Assembly (NCBI RefSeq): GCF_007858185.1
Contig: NZ_VFES01000029.1
Location: forward strand, 1 to 64,000
Direction of reading: 5' to 3'
DNA from: Pseudomonas grimontii
GTDB taxonomy: Bacteria; Pseudomonadota; Gammaproteobacteria; Pseudomonadales; Pseudomonadaceae
Length of the DNA: 64,000 nucleotides
In this document: piece by piece, positions 26,399-35,310 of the stretch
Layout: each line of letters begins with the position of its first letter
Position numbering within the stretch: the first letter of the stretch is position 1
The notes under the pieces: model-generated
What the model saw: only the letters and a program-made list of their open reading frames with translations
Database searches by the model: none
Told to the model about the DNA's origin: nothing
Made by a program: the position numbers and the translations under genes

Positions 26399-27859
26399 AT
26401 GCCCTGGTACCTCATGAACCTCACCCGTCTGCGCGCCGATGCCCTGGCCGGCCTCACCACGTCCTTTGCGCTGCTGCCCGAATGCATCGCCTTTGCCCTG
26501 GTGGCTCACCTCAACCCGCTGATGGGGCTCTACGGCGCCTTTATCATTTGCACCCTGACCGCCTTGTTCGGCGGCCGGCCCGGCATGGTGTCCGGGGCGG
26601 CAGGCTCGATGGCGGTGGTGATCGTCGCGCTGGTGGTGCAGCACGGCGTGGAATACCTGCTGGCCACGGTGCTGCTGGGCGGGCTGATCATGGTCGCGTT
26701 CGGCCTGTTACGCCTGGGCAAGCTGGTGCGCATGGTGCCGCACCCGGTGATGCTGGGGTTCGTCAACGGCCTGGCGATCATCATTGCCCTGGCCCAGTTG
26801 GAACATTTCAAGAACGGTGAAAGCTGGCTCAGCGGTATGCCGTTGTACGTGATGACGGGCCTGGTGCTGGTGACCATGGCCATCGTCTACCTGCTGCCAC
26901 GCATCACCCGCGCGGTGCCGCCGGCCCTGGTGGCGATCCTTGGCGTGGGCCTGGCCGTGTACCTGCTCGGCCTGCCGACCCGTACCCTCGGTGACATGGC
27001 CCACATCGCCGGCGGCCTGCCGACCTTTGCGCTGCCGCAGATCCCCTGGACCCTGGAAACCCTCGGCATCATCGCCCCTTATGCGTTCCTGATGGCCATG
27101 GTCGGCCTGCTGGAAACCCTGCTGACCCTGAACCTCACCGACGAAATCACCGAGACCCGTGGCTACCCCGACCGCGAAAGCGTGGCCTTGGGCGCGGCGA
27201 ATATGCTCTCGGGCCTGTTCGGCGGCATGGGCGGTTGCGCAATGATCGGGCAAACCGTGATCAACCTCAGCTCCGGCGGGCGCGGGCGTTTCTCCGGGGT
27301 GTTCGCCGGGGTGATGATCCTGCTGTTTATTTTGTTTCTGTCACCGCTGATCGAGCGGATTCCGCTGGCGGCGCTGGTGGGGGTGATGTTTGTGGTGTCC
27401 CAGCAGACCTTCGCCTGGGCCTCCCTGCGGGTGATCAACAAGGTGCCGCTCAATGATGTGTTGGTGATTATCGCGGTGACGGTGATCACGGTGTTCACCG
27501 ACCTGGCCACCGCCGTACTGTGCGGCATCGTGATCGCGGCGCTGAACTTTGCCTGGCAACAGGCCCGTGAACTGTATGCCGATGAGCATCTGGAGGCGGA
27601 CGGCAGCAAGCTTTATCGCCTGCATGGCACGTTGTTCTTTGCCTCGACTACGCCTTTCCTGAACCAGTTCGACCCAGCCAACGACCCGGCCCACGTGACC
27701 CTGGATTGCCGTCACCTGAGCTTTGTCGACTACTCGGCGATTGCCGCGCTGATGACCCTGCGCGAGCGCTACAGCAAAGCCGGCAAGCATCTGCGCGTGC
27801 TGCATTTGTCTGAGCGCTGCAAGAAGTTGCTCAAGCGGGCACGGGTGCATCACGACTGA
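26399..27859 (+). CDS. SulP-family anion transporter with STAS domain
   Basis: The 486-residue product has an N-terminal SLC26/SulP membrane domain with about 12-14 segments (LAGLTTSFALLPECIAFALV, LMGLYGAFIICTLTALFGGR, SGAAGSMAVVIVALV). A cytoplasmic STAS domain covers about the last 90 residues (LDCRHLSFVDYSAIAALMTL). SulP proteins carry sulfate, bicarbonate or dicarboxylates. The ion cannot be told here. The start may be ATG 26399 or ATG 26414; neither has a strong ribosome site. No carbonic anhydrase gene is next to it. Confidence 0.87.
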   Translation: MPWYLMNLTRLRADALAGLTTSFALLPECIAFALVAHLNPLMGLYGAFIICTLTALFGGRPGMVSGAAGSMAVVIVALVVQHGVEYLLATVLLGGLIMVAFGLLRLGKLVRMVPHPVMLGFVNGLAIIIALAQLEHFKNGESWLSGMPLYVMTGLVLVTMAIVYLLPRITRAVPPALVAILGVGLAVYLLGLPTRTLGDMAHIAGGLPTFALPQIPWTLETLGIIAPYAFLMAMVGLLETLLTLNLTDEITETRGYPDRESVALGAANMLSGLFGGMGGCAMIGQTVINLSSGGRGRFSGVFAGVMILLFILFLSPLIERIPLAALVGVMFVVSQQTFAWASLRVINKVPLNDVLVIIAVTVITVFTDLATAVLCGIVIAALNFAWQQARELYADEHLEADGSKLYRLHGTLFFASTTPFLNQFDPANDPAHVTLDCRHLSFVDYSAIAALMTLRERYSKAGKHLRVLHLSERCKKLLKRARVHHD

Positions 27860-27863
27860 TTTT

Positions 27864-28241
27864 TCATGGCCCGACTAGGTCTTCCAATTCCTGGGCGCGG
27901 GTCTGGGTCATGCCCAACACGCAGCCGGTGCCGTTGACCTGGTCGATGGTGCCACCGGTGGCGGAGCCGGCGAAGGCGCAATTGGCATCACGGTATTTGA
28001 TCCACAGGCGCTGCAGGTCCTGCAGTTGCTGTTTACGTGTGCCTTCCTGGGCGGCGAGGGCGGTCTTGTAGGCCCGGTTCAGGCGCGCGTCCTGCACCTT
28101 GGTTTCCTTGACGTTGCAACCGACCATGTCGGCGGTAGTGTTGGCGCCGTCCATGCATTTCTTCAGCGCCGCGTTGTCGGCGGCAGCAGTACCGCACACG
28201 GTGAGAAGCAGGGCGCCGGCGGCGAGAGTGGTGCGAATCAT
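27864..28241 (-). CDS. Periplasmic LprI-like (DUF1311) protein
   Basis: The 125-residue product has a signal peptide (IRTTLAAGALLLTVCGTAAA, cut near residue 22). A small mature domain follows with four cysteines and the LprI-type pattern DARLNRAYKTALAA, LQRLWIKYRDANCAF. In other bacteria LprI-like proteins inhibit lysozyme; that role is only a family guess here. ATG 28241 was chosen because the signal peptide begins there. The gene is convergent with the SulP gene, 4 bases apart, and divergent from the GntP permease. Confidence 0.78.
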   Translation of the reverse strand: MIRTTLAAGALLLTVCGTAAADNAALKKCMDGANTTADMVGCNVKETKVQDARLNRAYKTALAAQEGTRKQQLQDLQRLWIKYRDANCAFAGSATGGTIDQVNGTGCVLGMTQTRAQELEDLVGP

Positions 28242-28395
28242 GCTCGATTTTCCTGGCATCAGTGGATGTGCATTCTATGACTCAAGCGTGTTCGTTGAGT
28301 TTCCAGCCTTCTCTGATCTTCATGTAAGAACACCCCCCGAATTTTCATGCGCGGCCCTTGGGCATACCCCAACGCGACAGCGCTTATCCGTGGGC

Positions 28396-28408
28396 GAAAG
28401 TTACTTTC
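28396..28408. promoter_or_regulatory. Candidate operator palindrome upstream of the GntP/RpiR operon
   Basis: GAAAGT and ACTTTC form a perfect 6-base inverted repeat around a single T, in the intergenic region 80-93 bases before the permease start. A weak -35-like TTGAAA follows at 28416. It is a possible binding site for the RpiR-type regulator of the operon; this is inference. Confidence 0.35.
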
Positions 28409-28488
28409 ATAACGTTTGAAAATACGCCTCGGTAATGATTTATGAGTTTCACAACCAACTCGACGTGACCCTTTCCGAGGAGTACCGC

Positions 28489-29838
28489 ATGGCCGCATCA
28501 CCGGGCTTCGGGCTGTTGGCATACGCTGCCATCGCCATCATTGCGTTGATCGTGCTGATCGCACGTTACCGGCTCAACCCGTTTATCGTCATTACCCTGG
28601 TGTCCATTGGCCTGGCGCTGATGGCCGGGATGCCGGCAGACACCATCATGGGTTCCTACGAGGCGGGCGTCGGCAAAACCCTGGGGCATATCGCCCTGGT
28701 CGTGGCGCTGGGCACGATGCTCGGCAAGATGATGGCCGAGTCCGGTGGCGCCGAGCAGGTGGCGCGCACGCTGATCAACCGTTTCGGCGAACGTAATGCC
28801 CATTGGGCCATGGTGTGCATCGCGTTCCTGGTGGGGCTGCCGCTGTTTTTCGAAGTGGGCTTTGTGCTGCTGGTGCCAATCGCCTTTACCGTGGCGCGGC
28901 GCGTGGGGGTGTCGATCCTGATGGTCGGCCTGCCGATGGTCGCCGGCCTGTCGGTGGTGCATGCGTTGGTGCCGCCACACCCGGCGGCGATGATGGCCGT
29001 GCTGGCGTATAACGCGTCGGTGGGGCAGACCGTGCTCTATGCGATCCTCATCGGTATCCCGACGGCGATCATTGCCGGCCCGCTGTACGCCAAATTCATC
29101 GTGCCGCACATTCACCTGCCGGCGCAAAACCCGCTGGAACGCCAGTTTATCGAGCGTGAACCTCGCGAGCGTTTGCCGAGCTTTGCACTGACCATGGGCA
29201 CTATCCTGTTGCCGGTGGTACTGATGATGATCGGTGGCTGGGCCAACGTGATTTCCACCCCGGGCACCGGCTTCAATCAGTTCCTGCTGTTTATCGGCAA
29301 CTCGGTGATCGCGCTGCTGGTGGCGACCCTGGTGAGTTTCTGGACCCTGGGCCTGGCGCAGGGCTTCAACCGCGAGTCGATCCTCAGGTTCACCAATGAA
29401 TGCCTGGCGCCGACCGCGAGCATCACCTTGCTGGTGGGCGCGGGTGGCGGTTTGAACCGGATATTGGTGGACGCTGGCGTTACCAACGAAATTCTAGGCC
29501 TGGCGCATGCCTTCCACCTGTCGCCGCTGGTGATGGGCTGGTTGTTTGCTGCGTTGATGCGGATTGCGACGGGCTCAGCCACGGTGGCCATGACCACGGC
29601 TTCCGGCGTCGTAGCCCCGGTCGCCCTAGGCCTGGGTTATCCACACCCGGAATTGCTGGTGTTGGCCACTGGCGCGGGTTCGGTGATCTTTTCCCACGTT
29701 AACGACGGCGGCTTCTGGCTGATCAAGGAATACTTCAATATGACGGTAATCCAGACTTTCAAGACCTGGACCGTGCTGGAGACTTTGATTTCGGTGGTCG
29801 CCTTCGGTCTCACTTATGGTCTGTCCTGCATCCTGTAA
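28489..29838 (+). CDS. GntP-family permease (gluconate/D-serine type)
   Basis: The 449-residue product has about 12 membrane segments and the GntP family blocks RYRLNPFIVITLVSIGLALM, LGTMLGKMMAESGGAEQVA and GLPLFFEVGFVLLVPIAF. The last is the conserved GntP signature. Members import gluconate, D-serine or other hydroxy or amino acids. Because the next genes are an RpiR regulator and a D-aminoacylase, uptake of an N-acyl-D-amino acid or D-amino acid is more likely than gluconate. ATG 28489 has CGAGGAG upstream. The regulator gene follows after 12 bases. Confidence 0.87.
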   Translation: MAASPGFGLLAYAAIAIIALIVLIARYRLNPFIVITLVSIGLALMAGMPADTIMGSYEAGVGKTLGHIALVVALGTMLGKMMAESGGAEQVARTLINRFGERNAHWAMVCIAFLVGLPLFFEVGFVLLVPIAFTVARRVGVSILMVGLPMVAGLSVVHALVPPHPAAMMAVLAYNASVGQTVLYAILIGIPTAIIAGPLYAKFIVPHIHLPAQNPLERQFIEREPRERLPSFALTMGTILLPVVLMMIGGWANVISTPGTGFNQFLLFIGNSVIALLVATLVSFWTLGLAQGFNRESILRFTNECLAPTASITLLVGAGGGLNRILVDAGVTNEILGLAHAFHLSPLVMGWLFAALMRIATGSATVAMTTASGVVAPVALGLGYPHPELLVLATGAGSVIFSHVNDGGFWLIKEYFNMTVIQTFKTWTVLETLISVVAFGLTYGLSCIL

Positions 29839-29850
29839 ACCGGAGACCCC

Positions 29851-30711
29851 ATGGACATCCTTTACCAGATCCGCGCCCGCCAGGATTCCTTCAGCGCCGG
29901 CGAAGGGCGTATCGCCAGGCTGATGCTGGAGGATGTGGGCTTTGCCGCCTCGGCCAGCCTGGAAGAGCTGTCCCAACGGGCCGAGGTCAGTACCGCGACC
30001 TTGTCGCGTTTTGCCCGCAGTGTCGGTTGCCGGGATTTGCGCGACCTGCGCCTGCAACTGGCCCAGGCCAGCGGCGTCGGCAGCCGCTTCCTGGACCCGG
30101 CGGGGTTGCCTGAACAGTCGGCGTTTCACCGGCAGATTCTCGGCGATATCGAGGCGACGTTGCGCCAGCACTTGTCGGGTTTCAGCCAGGCGAGTTTTGT
30201 CGATGCGGTGAACCTGCTGGGCAAGGCGCGAATGATCCACGCGTTCGGCATGGGCGGGCCGTCGAGCCTGTGCAGCGATGAATTGCAGGTGCGCCTGGTA
30301 CGCCTGGGCTATCCAATTGCCGCCAGCCACGACCCAGTGATGATGCGCGTCACGGCTGCAACCCTGGGGCCGGAACATGCGCTGATCGTCTGCTCGCTCA
30401 CCGGCCTCACTCCCGAATTGCTCGATGTGGTCGCCCTGGCCCGCAACTACGACGCGCGCATCGTCGCCATCACCCTGGCCGACTCACCCTTGGCGCAGTT
30501 GGCGGATGTGCTGCTGCCACTGCAACCGGCCGAAACCAGCTTTATCTACAAACCCACGGCGGCGCGCTACGGCATGCTGCTGGCCATCGACCTGCTCGCC
30601 ACCGAGCTGGCGCTGGCCCTGCCCGACGACAACCAGGAGCGCCTGCGCCGGATCAAGCTGGCCCTCGACGATTATCGCGGCGGTCCTGACAGCCTGCCGC
30701 TTGGAGATTGA
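29851..30711 (+). CDS. RpiR/MurR-family regulator (HTH plus SIS domain)
   Basis: The 286-residue product has an N-terminal RpiR helix-turn-helix (EELSQRAEVSTATLSRFARS) and a C-terminal SIS domain that usually senses phosphosugars or sugar-like ligands (ARMIHAFGMGGPSSLCSDEL, then EHALIVCSLTGLTPELLD). It sits between the GntP permease and the D-aminoacylase, with CGGAG before its ATG and 1 base between its stop and the next start. It is probably the local regulator of the operon. A GAAAGT-T-ACTTTC palindrome upstream of the first gene is a candidate site. Confidence 0.88.
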   Translation: MDILYQIRARQDSFSAGEGRIARLMLEDVGFAASASLEELSQRAEVSTATLSRFARSVGCRDLRDLRLQLAQASGVGSRFLDPAGLPEQSAFHRQILGDIEATLRQHLSGFSQASFVDAVNLLGKARMIHAFGMGGPSSLCSDELQVRLVRLGYPIAASHDPVMMRVTAATLGPEHALIVCSLTGLTPELLDVVALARNYDARIVAITLADSPLAQLADVLLPLQPAETSFIYKPTAARYGMLLAIDLLATELALALPDDNQERLRRIKLALDDYRGGPDSLPLGD

Positions 30712-30712
30712 T

Positions 30713-32185
30713 ATGACGTACGACACGCTGATTCGCCAAGCGCTGATCATCGATGGCAGCAACACCGAGGGTTATGTCGCCGATGTGGGGCTGCGTGACG
30801 GGCGCATCGAGACGATCGGCGACTTGTCGACGGCGGCGGCCGTGCATGAAATCGATGCGACTGGCCGTGTGCTGGCGCCAGGCTTTATCGACGTACACAC
30901 CCACGACGACACGGTGGTCATCCGCCAGCCGCAGATGCTGCCCAAGCTCAGCCAGGGCGTGACCACGGTGATTGTCGGCAACTGTGGCATCAGCGCCTCA
31001 CCGGTGAGCTTGCGCAGCGATCCGCCGGACCCGATGAACTTGTTAGGCAGCGCTGCGGCGTTTGTTTATCCCCGTTTCAGCGACTATCGCAGCGCCGTTG
31101 AAAGCGCTCATCCAGCGGTCAACGTCGCGGCATTGATCGGCCACACGGCGCTGCGCAGTAACCATATGGACGACCTGCATCGCACCGCCACTGCGGCTGA
31201 AATCGCCGCCATGCGCGTGCAGTTGCACGAGAGCCTTGAGGCCGGCGCCCTCGGTTTATCCACAGGCCTGGCCTACGCCAGCGCGTTTAATGCCGAGACC
31301 GATGAGGTGCTGCAACTGAGTGAAGAGCTGACGGCCTTCGGTGCGGTGTACACCACGCATTTGCGCAGCGAATTCGAACCGGTGCTGGAGGCGATGGACG
31401 AGGCTTTTCTGATCGGTCGGCACGCACAGGTACCGGTGATCATTTCCCACCTCAAATGTGCGGGAGCGGGGAACTGGGGGCGTAGTCCGCAGCTGTTGGC
31501 AGCGTTGGAATCGGCGGCGAAAACCCACCCGGTGGGGTGTGATTGTTACCCCTACGCGGCCAGTTCTTCGACCCTTGATCTGAAGCAGGTGACCGACGCG
31601 TTTCGCATCACGATTACCTGGTCGACGCCGCACCCGGAAGTGGGTGGGCGCGACTTGCAGGACATTGCCGGCGAATGGGACGTCTCCCTGATGGACGCCG
31701 CCCGTCGTCTGCAGCCTGCGGGGGCGGTGTACTACGGGATGGATGAGGCGGATGTGCGACGCATCCTCGCGCATCCGCTGTCGATGGTGGGGTCGGATGG
31801 CTTGCCTGAGGATCCGTTTCCACACCCACGTTTGTGGGGCGCGTTCCCACGGGTGTTGGGACATTTCAGCCGGGATGTCGGGTTGTTCCCGCTGCATACG
31901 GGGGTGCACAAGATGACCGGTTTGTCGGCGGCGCGTTTTGGGTTATCCGAGCGTGGTGAAATTCGTGAAGGGCATTGGGCCGACCTAGTGTTGTTCGACC
32001 CGTTGCGGGTGCGTGATGTGGCGGATTTCAAGGCGCCGCAATGTGCGGCAGAAGGGATTGAGAGCGTGTGGGTCAATGGCGTGCAGAGCTACAGCAATGG
32101 GCAGGCGAACACTCAGCGAGCAGGGCGTTTCCTGGCGCGCAGTGGCGATTTGCGGCAGGGTTTCAAGTGGGAGTCGGGCACCTGA
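30713..32185 (+). CDS. N-acyl-D-amino-acid deacylase (D-aminoacylase)
   Basis: This amidohydrolase frees D-amino acids from N-acyl-D-amino acids. The 490-residue product has the usual length. The metal-binding motif DVHTHDD is at 60-66, a metal-site cysteine is C91 in GNCGIS, and further ligands are in GHTALR and ISHLKCAG. The catalytic aspartate is D362 in SDGLP. The C-terminal part REGHWADLVLFDP completes the small beta domain. It begins one base after the RpiR gene stop. Related Pseudomonas clusters often also carry a RidA-like gene, which is absent here. Confidence 0.92.
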   Translation: MTYDTLIRQALIIDGSNTEGYVADVGLRDGRIETIGDLSTAAAVHEIDATGRVLAPGFIDVHTHDDTVVIRQPQMLPKLSQGVTTVIVGNCGISASPVSLRSDPPDPMNLLGSAAAFVYPRFSDYRSAVESAHPAVNVAALIGHTALRSNHMDDLHRTATAAEIAAMRVQLHESLEAGALGLSTGLAYASAFNAETDEVLQLSEELTAFGAVYTTHLRSEFEPVLEAMDEAFLIGRHAQVPVIISHLKCAGAGNWGRSPQLLAALESAAKTHPVGCDCYPYAASSSTLDLKQVTDAFRITITWSTPHPEVGGRDLQDIAGEWDVSLMDAARRLQPAGAVYYGMDEADVRRILAHPLSMVGSDGLPEDPFPHPRLWGAFPRVLGHFSRDVGLFPLHTGVHKMTGLSAARFGLSERGEIREGHWADLVLFDPLRVRDVADFKAPQCAAEGIESVWVNGVQSYSNGQANTQRAGRFLARSGDLRQGFKWESGT

Positions 32186-32303
32186 CGGGGTGCTGCCAAG
32201 TCGAATAGCGTTTCAGAATATGGCCAATTAGCGCTTACAAAAAGCGAATTGAGATTGTGTAGTCGCTCTCTAAGATGGGCCCCCCGTTTACTGGAGAGTC
32301 CGT

Positions 32304-34748
32304 ATGACCACTCAATCTGCTGGTTCCAGTCATGTTGGCAGTCTTCTCACTCCACTCGCCGGCGTCACTCGTAGCGCAAGCGTTGTTCCAAGCATCAATG
32401 CTGTCGCGGCGTTTCCTTTTCCCCGTGACACGATCAAAGGCTGGATCCAGGAAAAAGTCTGGAACTTGACCAATCAATGGATCGACCCCGACAAGGTTTA
32501 CCTGCATCAATTCTCGCCCGCTGACAGTACCCATGCCGGCAGCGCTGTGACGGGGTGGGAACATCACGGGGCACCTCTGTCATCCATGACGCTCACCGAA
32601 GCTGTCGCCAGTGATTTTTTCTCGGCGGAACGCTACGGTACTGCCGGCAAGGCTCAGGCGGTGGCGCATTTCCTGTCTTCGAACACCAGCCCGTTTTCGT
32701 TGTTTCACAGCGAAAGCGTTCCGGACTTTTTCGGCCGGCTGGGCCGATTAATTCTTGATCGAACGGGGCCTGGCTACCTCTATTCGAAGATTCATGATGA
32801 CGTGCCTAGCGCCAAGGAGACATGGCGTGATCTGGATTCAGTCTATGGCCTTTATCTGGACGGCCCGCGCAAGGGGACATATGACGCAGACAACCAACTG
32901 CGTATGAAACCCAGTGAACTGCTGAGCCTTGTGCGTGAGGGTGATTTGCAGAAAAAGGTGATCGCCAAGCTGGACGATTTCTGGACACAGCACGGCAGCG
33001 AGTGGCGGATGCTGGCGAAAAACCAATTTGTGCTGGAGGCGCGCGCCGCGCGGGCCCTCAACCAAAAGGACCCCGACCAGGGCCTGAGCCTGCAAGCCTA
33101 TACCCATCTGATGAGGGCGGCGGTACCCAATGTGCCACTTGAGGGGCCGGTATCGAAGACACAATTGCAGGCAGAGGCGACGCCGGATCCGGATACCAAA
33201 GTGTTTTGCTTCGACATAAATGGCTATAAATCCAACGATATATTGCGGTTCGTGTCCAAAGACGACACTGAAACCTTGTATGTCCCCGGTGGAAAACCCG
33301 CCCTGCTGACGTTCAAGAACCGTGCTGCGGTGGAACAATGGGTGCTTGAACAGAGCAAGGAGCCTGCCAAGGCCACGGCATTGGCGGAGCATTTCGCACT
33401 TCGCGATCGCCAACAGGGTGTATTTGGTGCCCTGAGTGTCAATGGTGTGGACGGTACCCTGAAAAAAATCGGTGCCGGCGTCATGGTGGCCAATGCGAGC
33501 CATATCAATACCCTGGATTTCCCTATCGGCGCAGACGTGTTTTCCTTCATGGCCAGCCAGACACGCCAGCGCATCAACAACGATGCCGACACCGAAATGA
33601 AGTCCAATGCCGAGGTGTACAAAGCTGATGCACTGGGTTTGTTGCAAGCCGGAAACGCAATATTCTCCATCCCCATGGCATTGCTTGGGCCGATCGGTAT
33701 CGCCGTAGGCGCTACCTCATACGGGGCGCAGGTGGGGATGGAAATTGACCAGGCCGTTGAAGGCGACACCCAGGCTGAGCGCGAAAGCGGCTTGCATGCC
33801 GCCGCGATGGACGTAGCGACCATGGCGTTTTTCCATGCGCTGGGCAAGGCCGGCCCCTCCACCGGCGACCCCGCCGCCGAAACGGCCGCGCAGTCGACCG
33901 CGGGCGACGCCGCCGGTAAACCCTTTTTCAATTATCGACGGGTGAACGGGAAGATCGGCGTGCTGATGAGTCCGACTCAACCAACTCGATTACCCGAAGC
34001 GCCGGAGGGGGCGGTGAACCCTCTATGGGATTCGTCCATGGAAATATACCTGCGGCCGGGAGCCAAGCGTCCGCTGGAACAGTTACGCTACGAGGTCGTG
34101 GAGGCGCCACCGCCCACGCCCAAAAGGCCAAGAGTTGACGCGCCGGAAAGTGAGCAGTCGGCAGATGAGGGTTCGCCCTCTTCCGTTGCATCGGATGCCA
34201 CGTCATCCGGGAATTATGAGCCGTATGACGATGACAGCGTCCTCAAGACCAACCCGTTCAAGGCCAATGTCAACCTGCCTGTCGGTGGGTATTTCAACGG
34301 TCGTGGCATGATCGAACGCACCGATGTAGCGAAGTTGTATCGCGTCGAAAAGGCCGACCGCGTAGAGCGTCGAGGCGATCCGCAGAATTATGGTTTTCGG
34401 GACTCGAATTTCTTTTCCGGTCCCGAAAAGATGATGGATGGCAATGTCGTGGTGGCCTCCCGCTCCAAGGCGGCGGCAATGCAATTTGGCGACACCGAAT
34501 TTAATGGCCAATACCACCTTTACGAAATCGAGAGTAAAGGTATTCCGGTCGTCTCGTTTAATGAAAACATCGAGGCAAACCCGCAGTTTGTGGAAGCTCG
34601 TCAGTGTGTGGCGCCAGGTACCATTGAGCGTCTGCGCAACGAGGGACGCCTGGCGGAGTTTGCGGACAATGCCTACAAGTTCGATGAAGTGCATGTGGAT
34701 AATGATCGACTGTCGAGCGCAATGATCACCCGAATTTCCCACGGTTGA
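32304..34748 (+). CDS. Putative secreted toxin: DUF6543-like N-terminal region, ADP-ribosyltransferase-like C terminus
   Basis: The 814-residue product opens like the dermonecrotic-toxin/DUF6543 proteins of Pseudomonas (FPRDTIKGWIQEKVWNLTNQ at 38-57). A central hydrophobic stretch near 455-530 (IFSIPMALLGPIGIAVGATS) matches the helical region usual in that group. A low-complexity acidic/proline linker lies near 595-640. The last 140 residues resemble cholera/heat-labile enterotoxin A chains: R680 in KLYRVEKAD, S719 and S721 in VVASRSKAAAMQF, then YHLYEIESKGIPVVSFN, and E764 in NPQFVEARQCV. This is the R-S-E order of NAD-dependent ADP-ribosyltransferases, with Phe in place of the first Glu of an ExE pair. 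No signal peptide is seen. GGAGAG precedes the ATG. No immunity gene is evident. The fold assignment is my own reading and needs a profile search. Confidence 0.72.
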   Translation: MTTQSAGSSHVGSLLTPLAGVTRSASVVPSINAVAAFPFPRDTIKGWIQEKVWNLTNQWIDPDKVYLHQFSPADSTHAGSAVTGWEHHGAPLSSMTLTEAVASDFFSAERYGTAGKAQAVAHFLSSNTSPFSLFHSESVPDFFGRLGRLILDRTGPGYLYSKIHDDVPSAKETWRDLDSVYGLYLDGPRKGTYDADNQLRMKPSELLSLVREGDLQKKVIAKLDDFWTQHGSEWRMLAKNQFVLEARAARALNQKDPDQGLSLQAYTHLMRAAVPNVPLEGPVSKTQLQAEATPDPDTKVFCFDINGYKSNDILRFVSKDDTETLYVPGGKPALLTFKNRAAVEQWVLEQSKEPAKATALAEHFALRDRQQGVFGALSVNGVDGTLKKIGAGVMVANASHINTLDFPIGADVFSFMASQTRQRINNDADTEMKSNAEVYKADALGLLQAGNAIFSIPMALLGPIGIAVGATSYGAQVGMEIDQAVEGDTQAERESGLHAAAMDVATMAFFHALGKAGPSTGDPAAETAAQSTAGDAAGKPFFNYRRVNGKIGVLMSPTQPTRLPEAPEGAVNPLWDSSMEIYLRPGAKRPLEQLRYEVVEAPPPTPKRPRVDAPESEQSADEGSPSSVASDATSSGNYEPYDDDSVLKTNPFKANVNLPVGGYFNGRGMIERTDVAKLYRVEKADRVERRGDPQNYGFRDSNFFSGPEKMMDGNVVVASRSKAAAMQFGDTEFNGQYHLYEIESKGIPVVSFNENIEANPQFVEARQCVAPGTIERLRNEGRLAEFADNAYKFDEVHVDNDRLSSAMITRISHG

Positions 34749-34824
34749 TGGTGTTCACTTTGGATACTTATTGGGCTAGGGTGATCGCTTGCCAACAGCG
34801 AGTGCTTCGCCCGTGGAGAGTCAT

Positions 34825-35193
34825 ATGAACTTAGGAAAAGTCACCCCCATCCTGCGGATTTTCGATGAGGCCAAGGCGCTGGAATTCTACGTCGACTTCC
34901 TGGGTTTCAAGGTCGATTGGCAGCATCGCTTCGAGGCGAATTTCCCGCTGTACCTGCAGGTGTCGTTGGGAGAGTGTGTACTGCATTTGAGCGAGCACCA
35001 TGGCGATGCTTCGCCGGGCGCGGCGGTGCGGATCCAGGCGCAAGGGGTGGACGCGTACCAGCAGCAATTGCTGGGCAAGGATTACCGTTACGCCAAGCCT
35101 GGGGTTGAGGAAACGCCTTGGGGATCGCGGGAGATGAGCATCAAGGATCCGTTTGGGAATCGTGTGGTGTTTGTTGAGGAAGGCGAGGGCTGA
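34825..35193 (+). CDS. VOC-superfamily protein (glyoxalase/bleomycin-resistance type)
   Basis: The 122-residue product is a small beta-alpha-beta-beta-beta protein of the vicinal oxygen chelate superfamily (PILRIFDEAKALEFYVDFLG, FPLYLQVSLGECVLHLSEHH, MSIKDPFGNRVVFVEE). Such proteins bind metal and act as lyases, dioxygenases or antibiotic-binding proteins; it is of the bleomycin-resistance length. ATG 34825 has GGAGAG before it. It follows the putative toxin gene after 76 bases on the same strand, but nothing suggests an immunity role. Confidence 0.83.
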   Translation: MNLGKVTPILRIFDEAKALEFYVDFLGFKVDWQHRFEANFPLYLQVSLGECVLHLSEHHGDASPGAAVRIQAQGVDAYQQQLLGKDYRYAKPGVEETPWGSREMSIKDPFGNRVVFVEEGEG

Positions 35194-35212
35194 GAGGCAA
35201 ATCGCAGGCAAT

Positions 35213-35241
35213 AAAAAACCGCCTTGTCAGGCGGTTTTTTG
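35213..35241. terminator. Two-way Rho-independent terminator
   Basis: AAAAAACCGCC pairs with GGCGGTTTTTT around a 6-base loop, with A and T runs on both sides. It lies between the VOC gene (plus strand) and the end of the chemoreceptor gene (minus strand), so it can stop transcription from either direction. Confidence 0.9.
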
Positions 35242-35269
35242 CAATCCCAGTTTGCGGCTGGGGTTGCTG

Positions 35270-35301
35270 GGCGAGGGAGCAAGCGTCCTCGCCACAGTGA
35301 G
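35270..35301. repeat. Degenerate REP unit near the chemoreceptor 3' end
   Basis: GGCGAGGGAGCAAGCGTCCT, followed by CGCCACAGTGAG, is a diverged copy of the GTGGCGAGCGGGC repeat class in inverted orientation. Confidence 0.55.
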
Positions 35302-35310
35302 AGCGGTGTC

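Noticed and set aside
34825..35193. VOC protein as an immunity protein for the upstream toxin
   Set aside because: It is a normal metal-type VOC protein, 76 bases away with its own ribosome site. ART toxins aimed at eukaryotes need no immunity gene.
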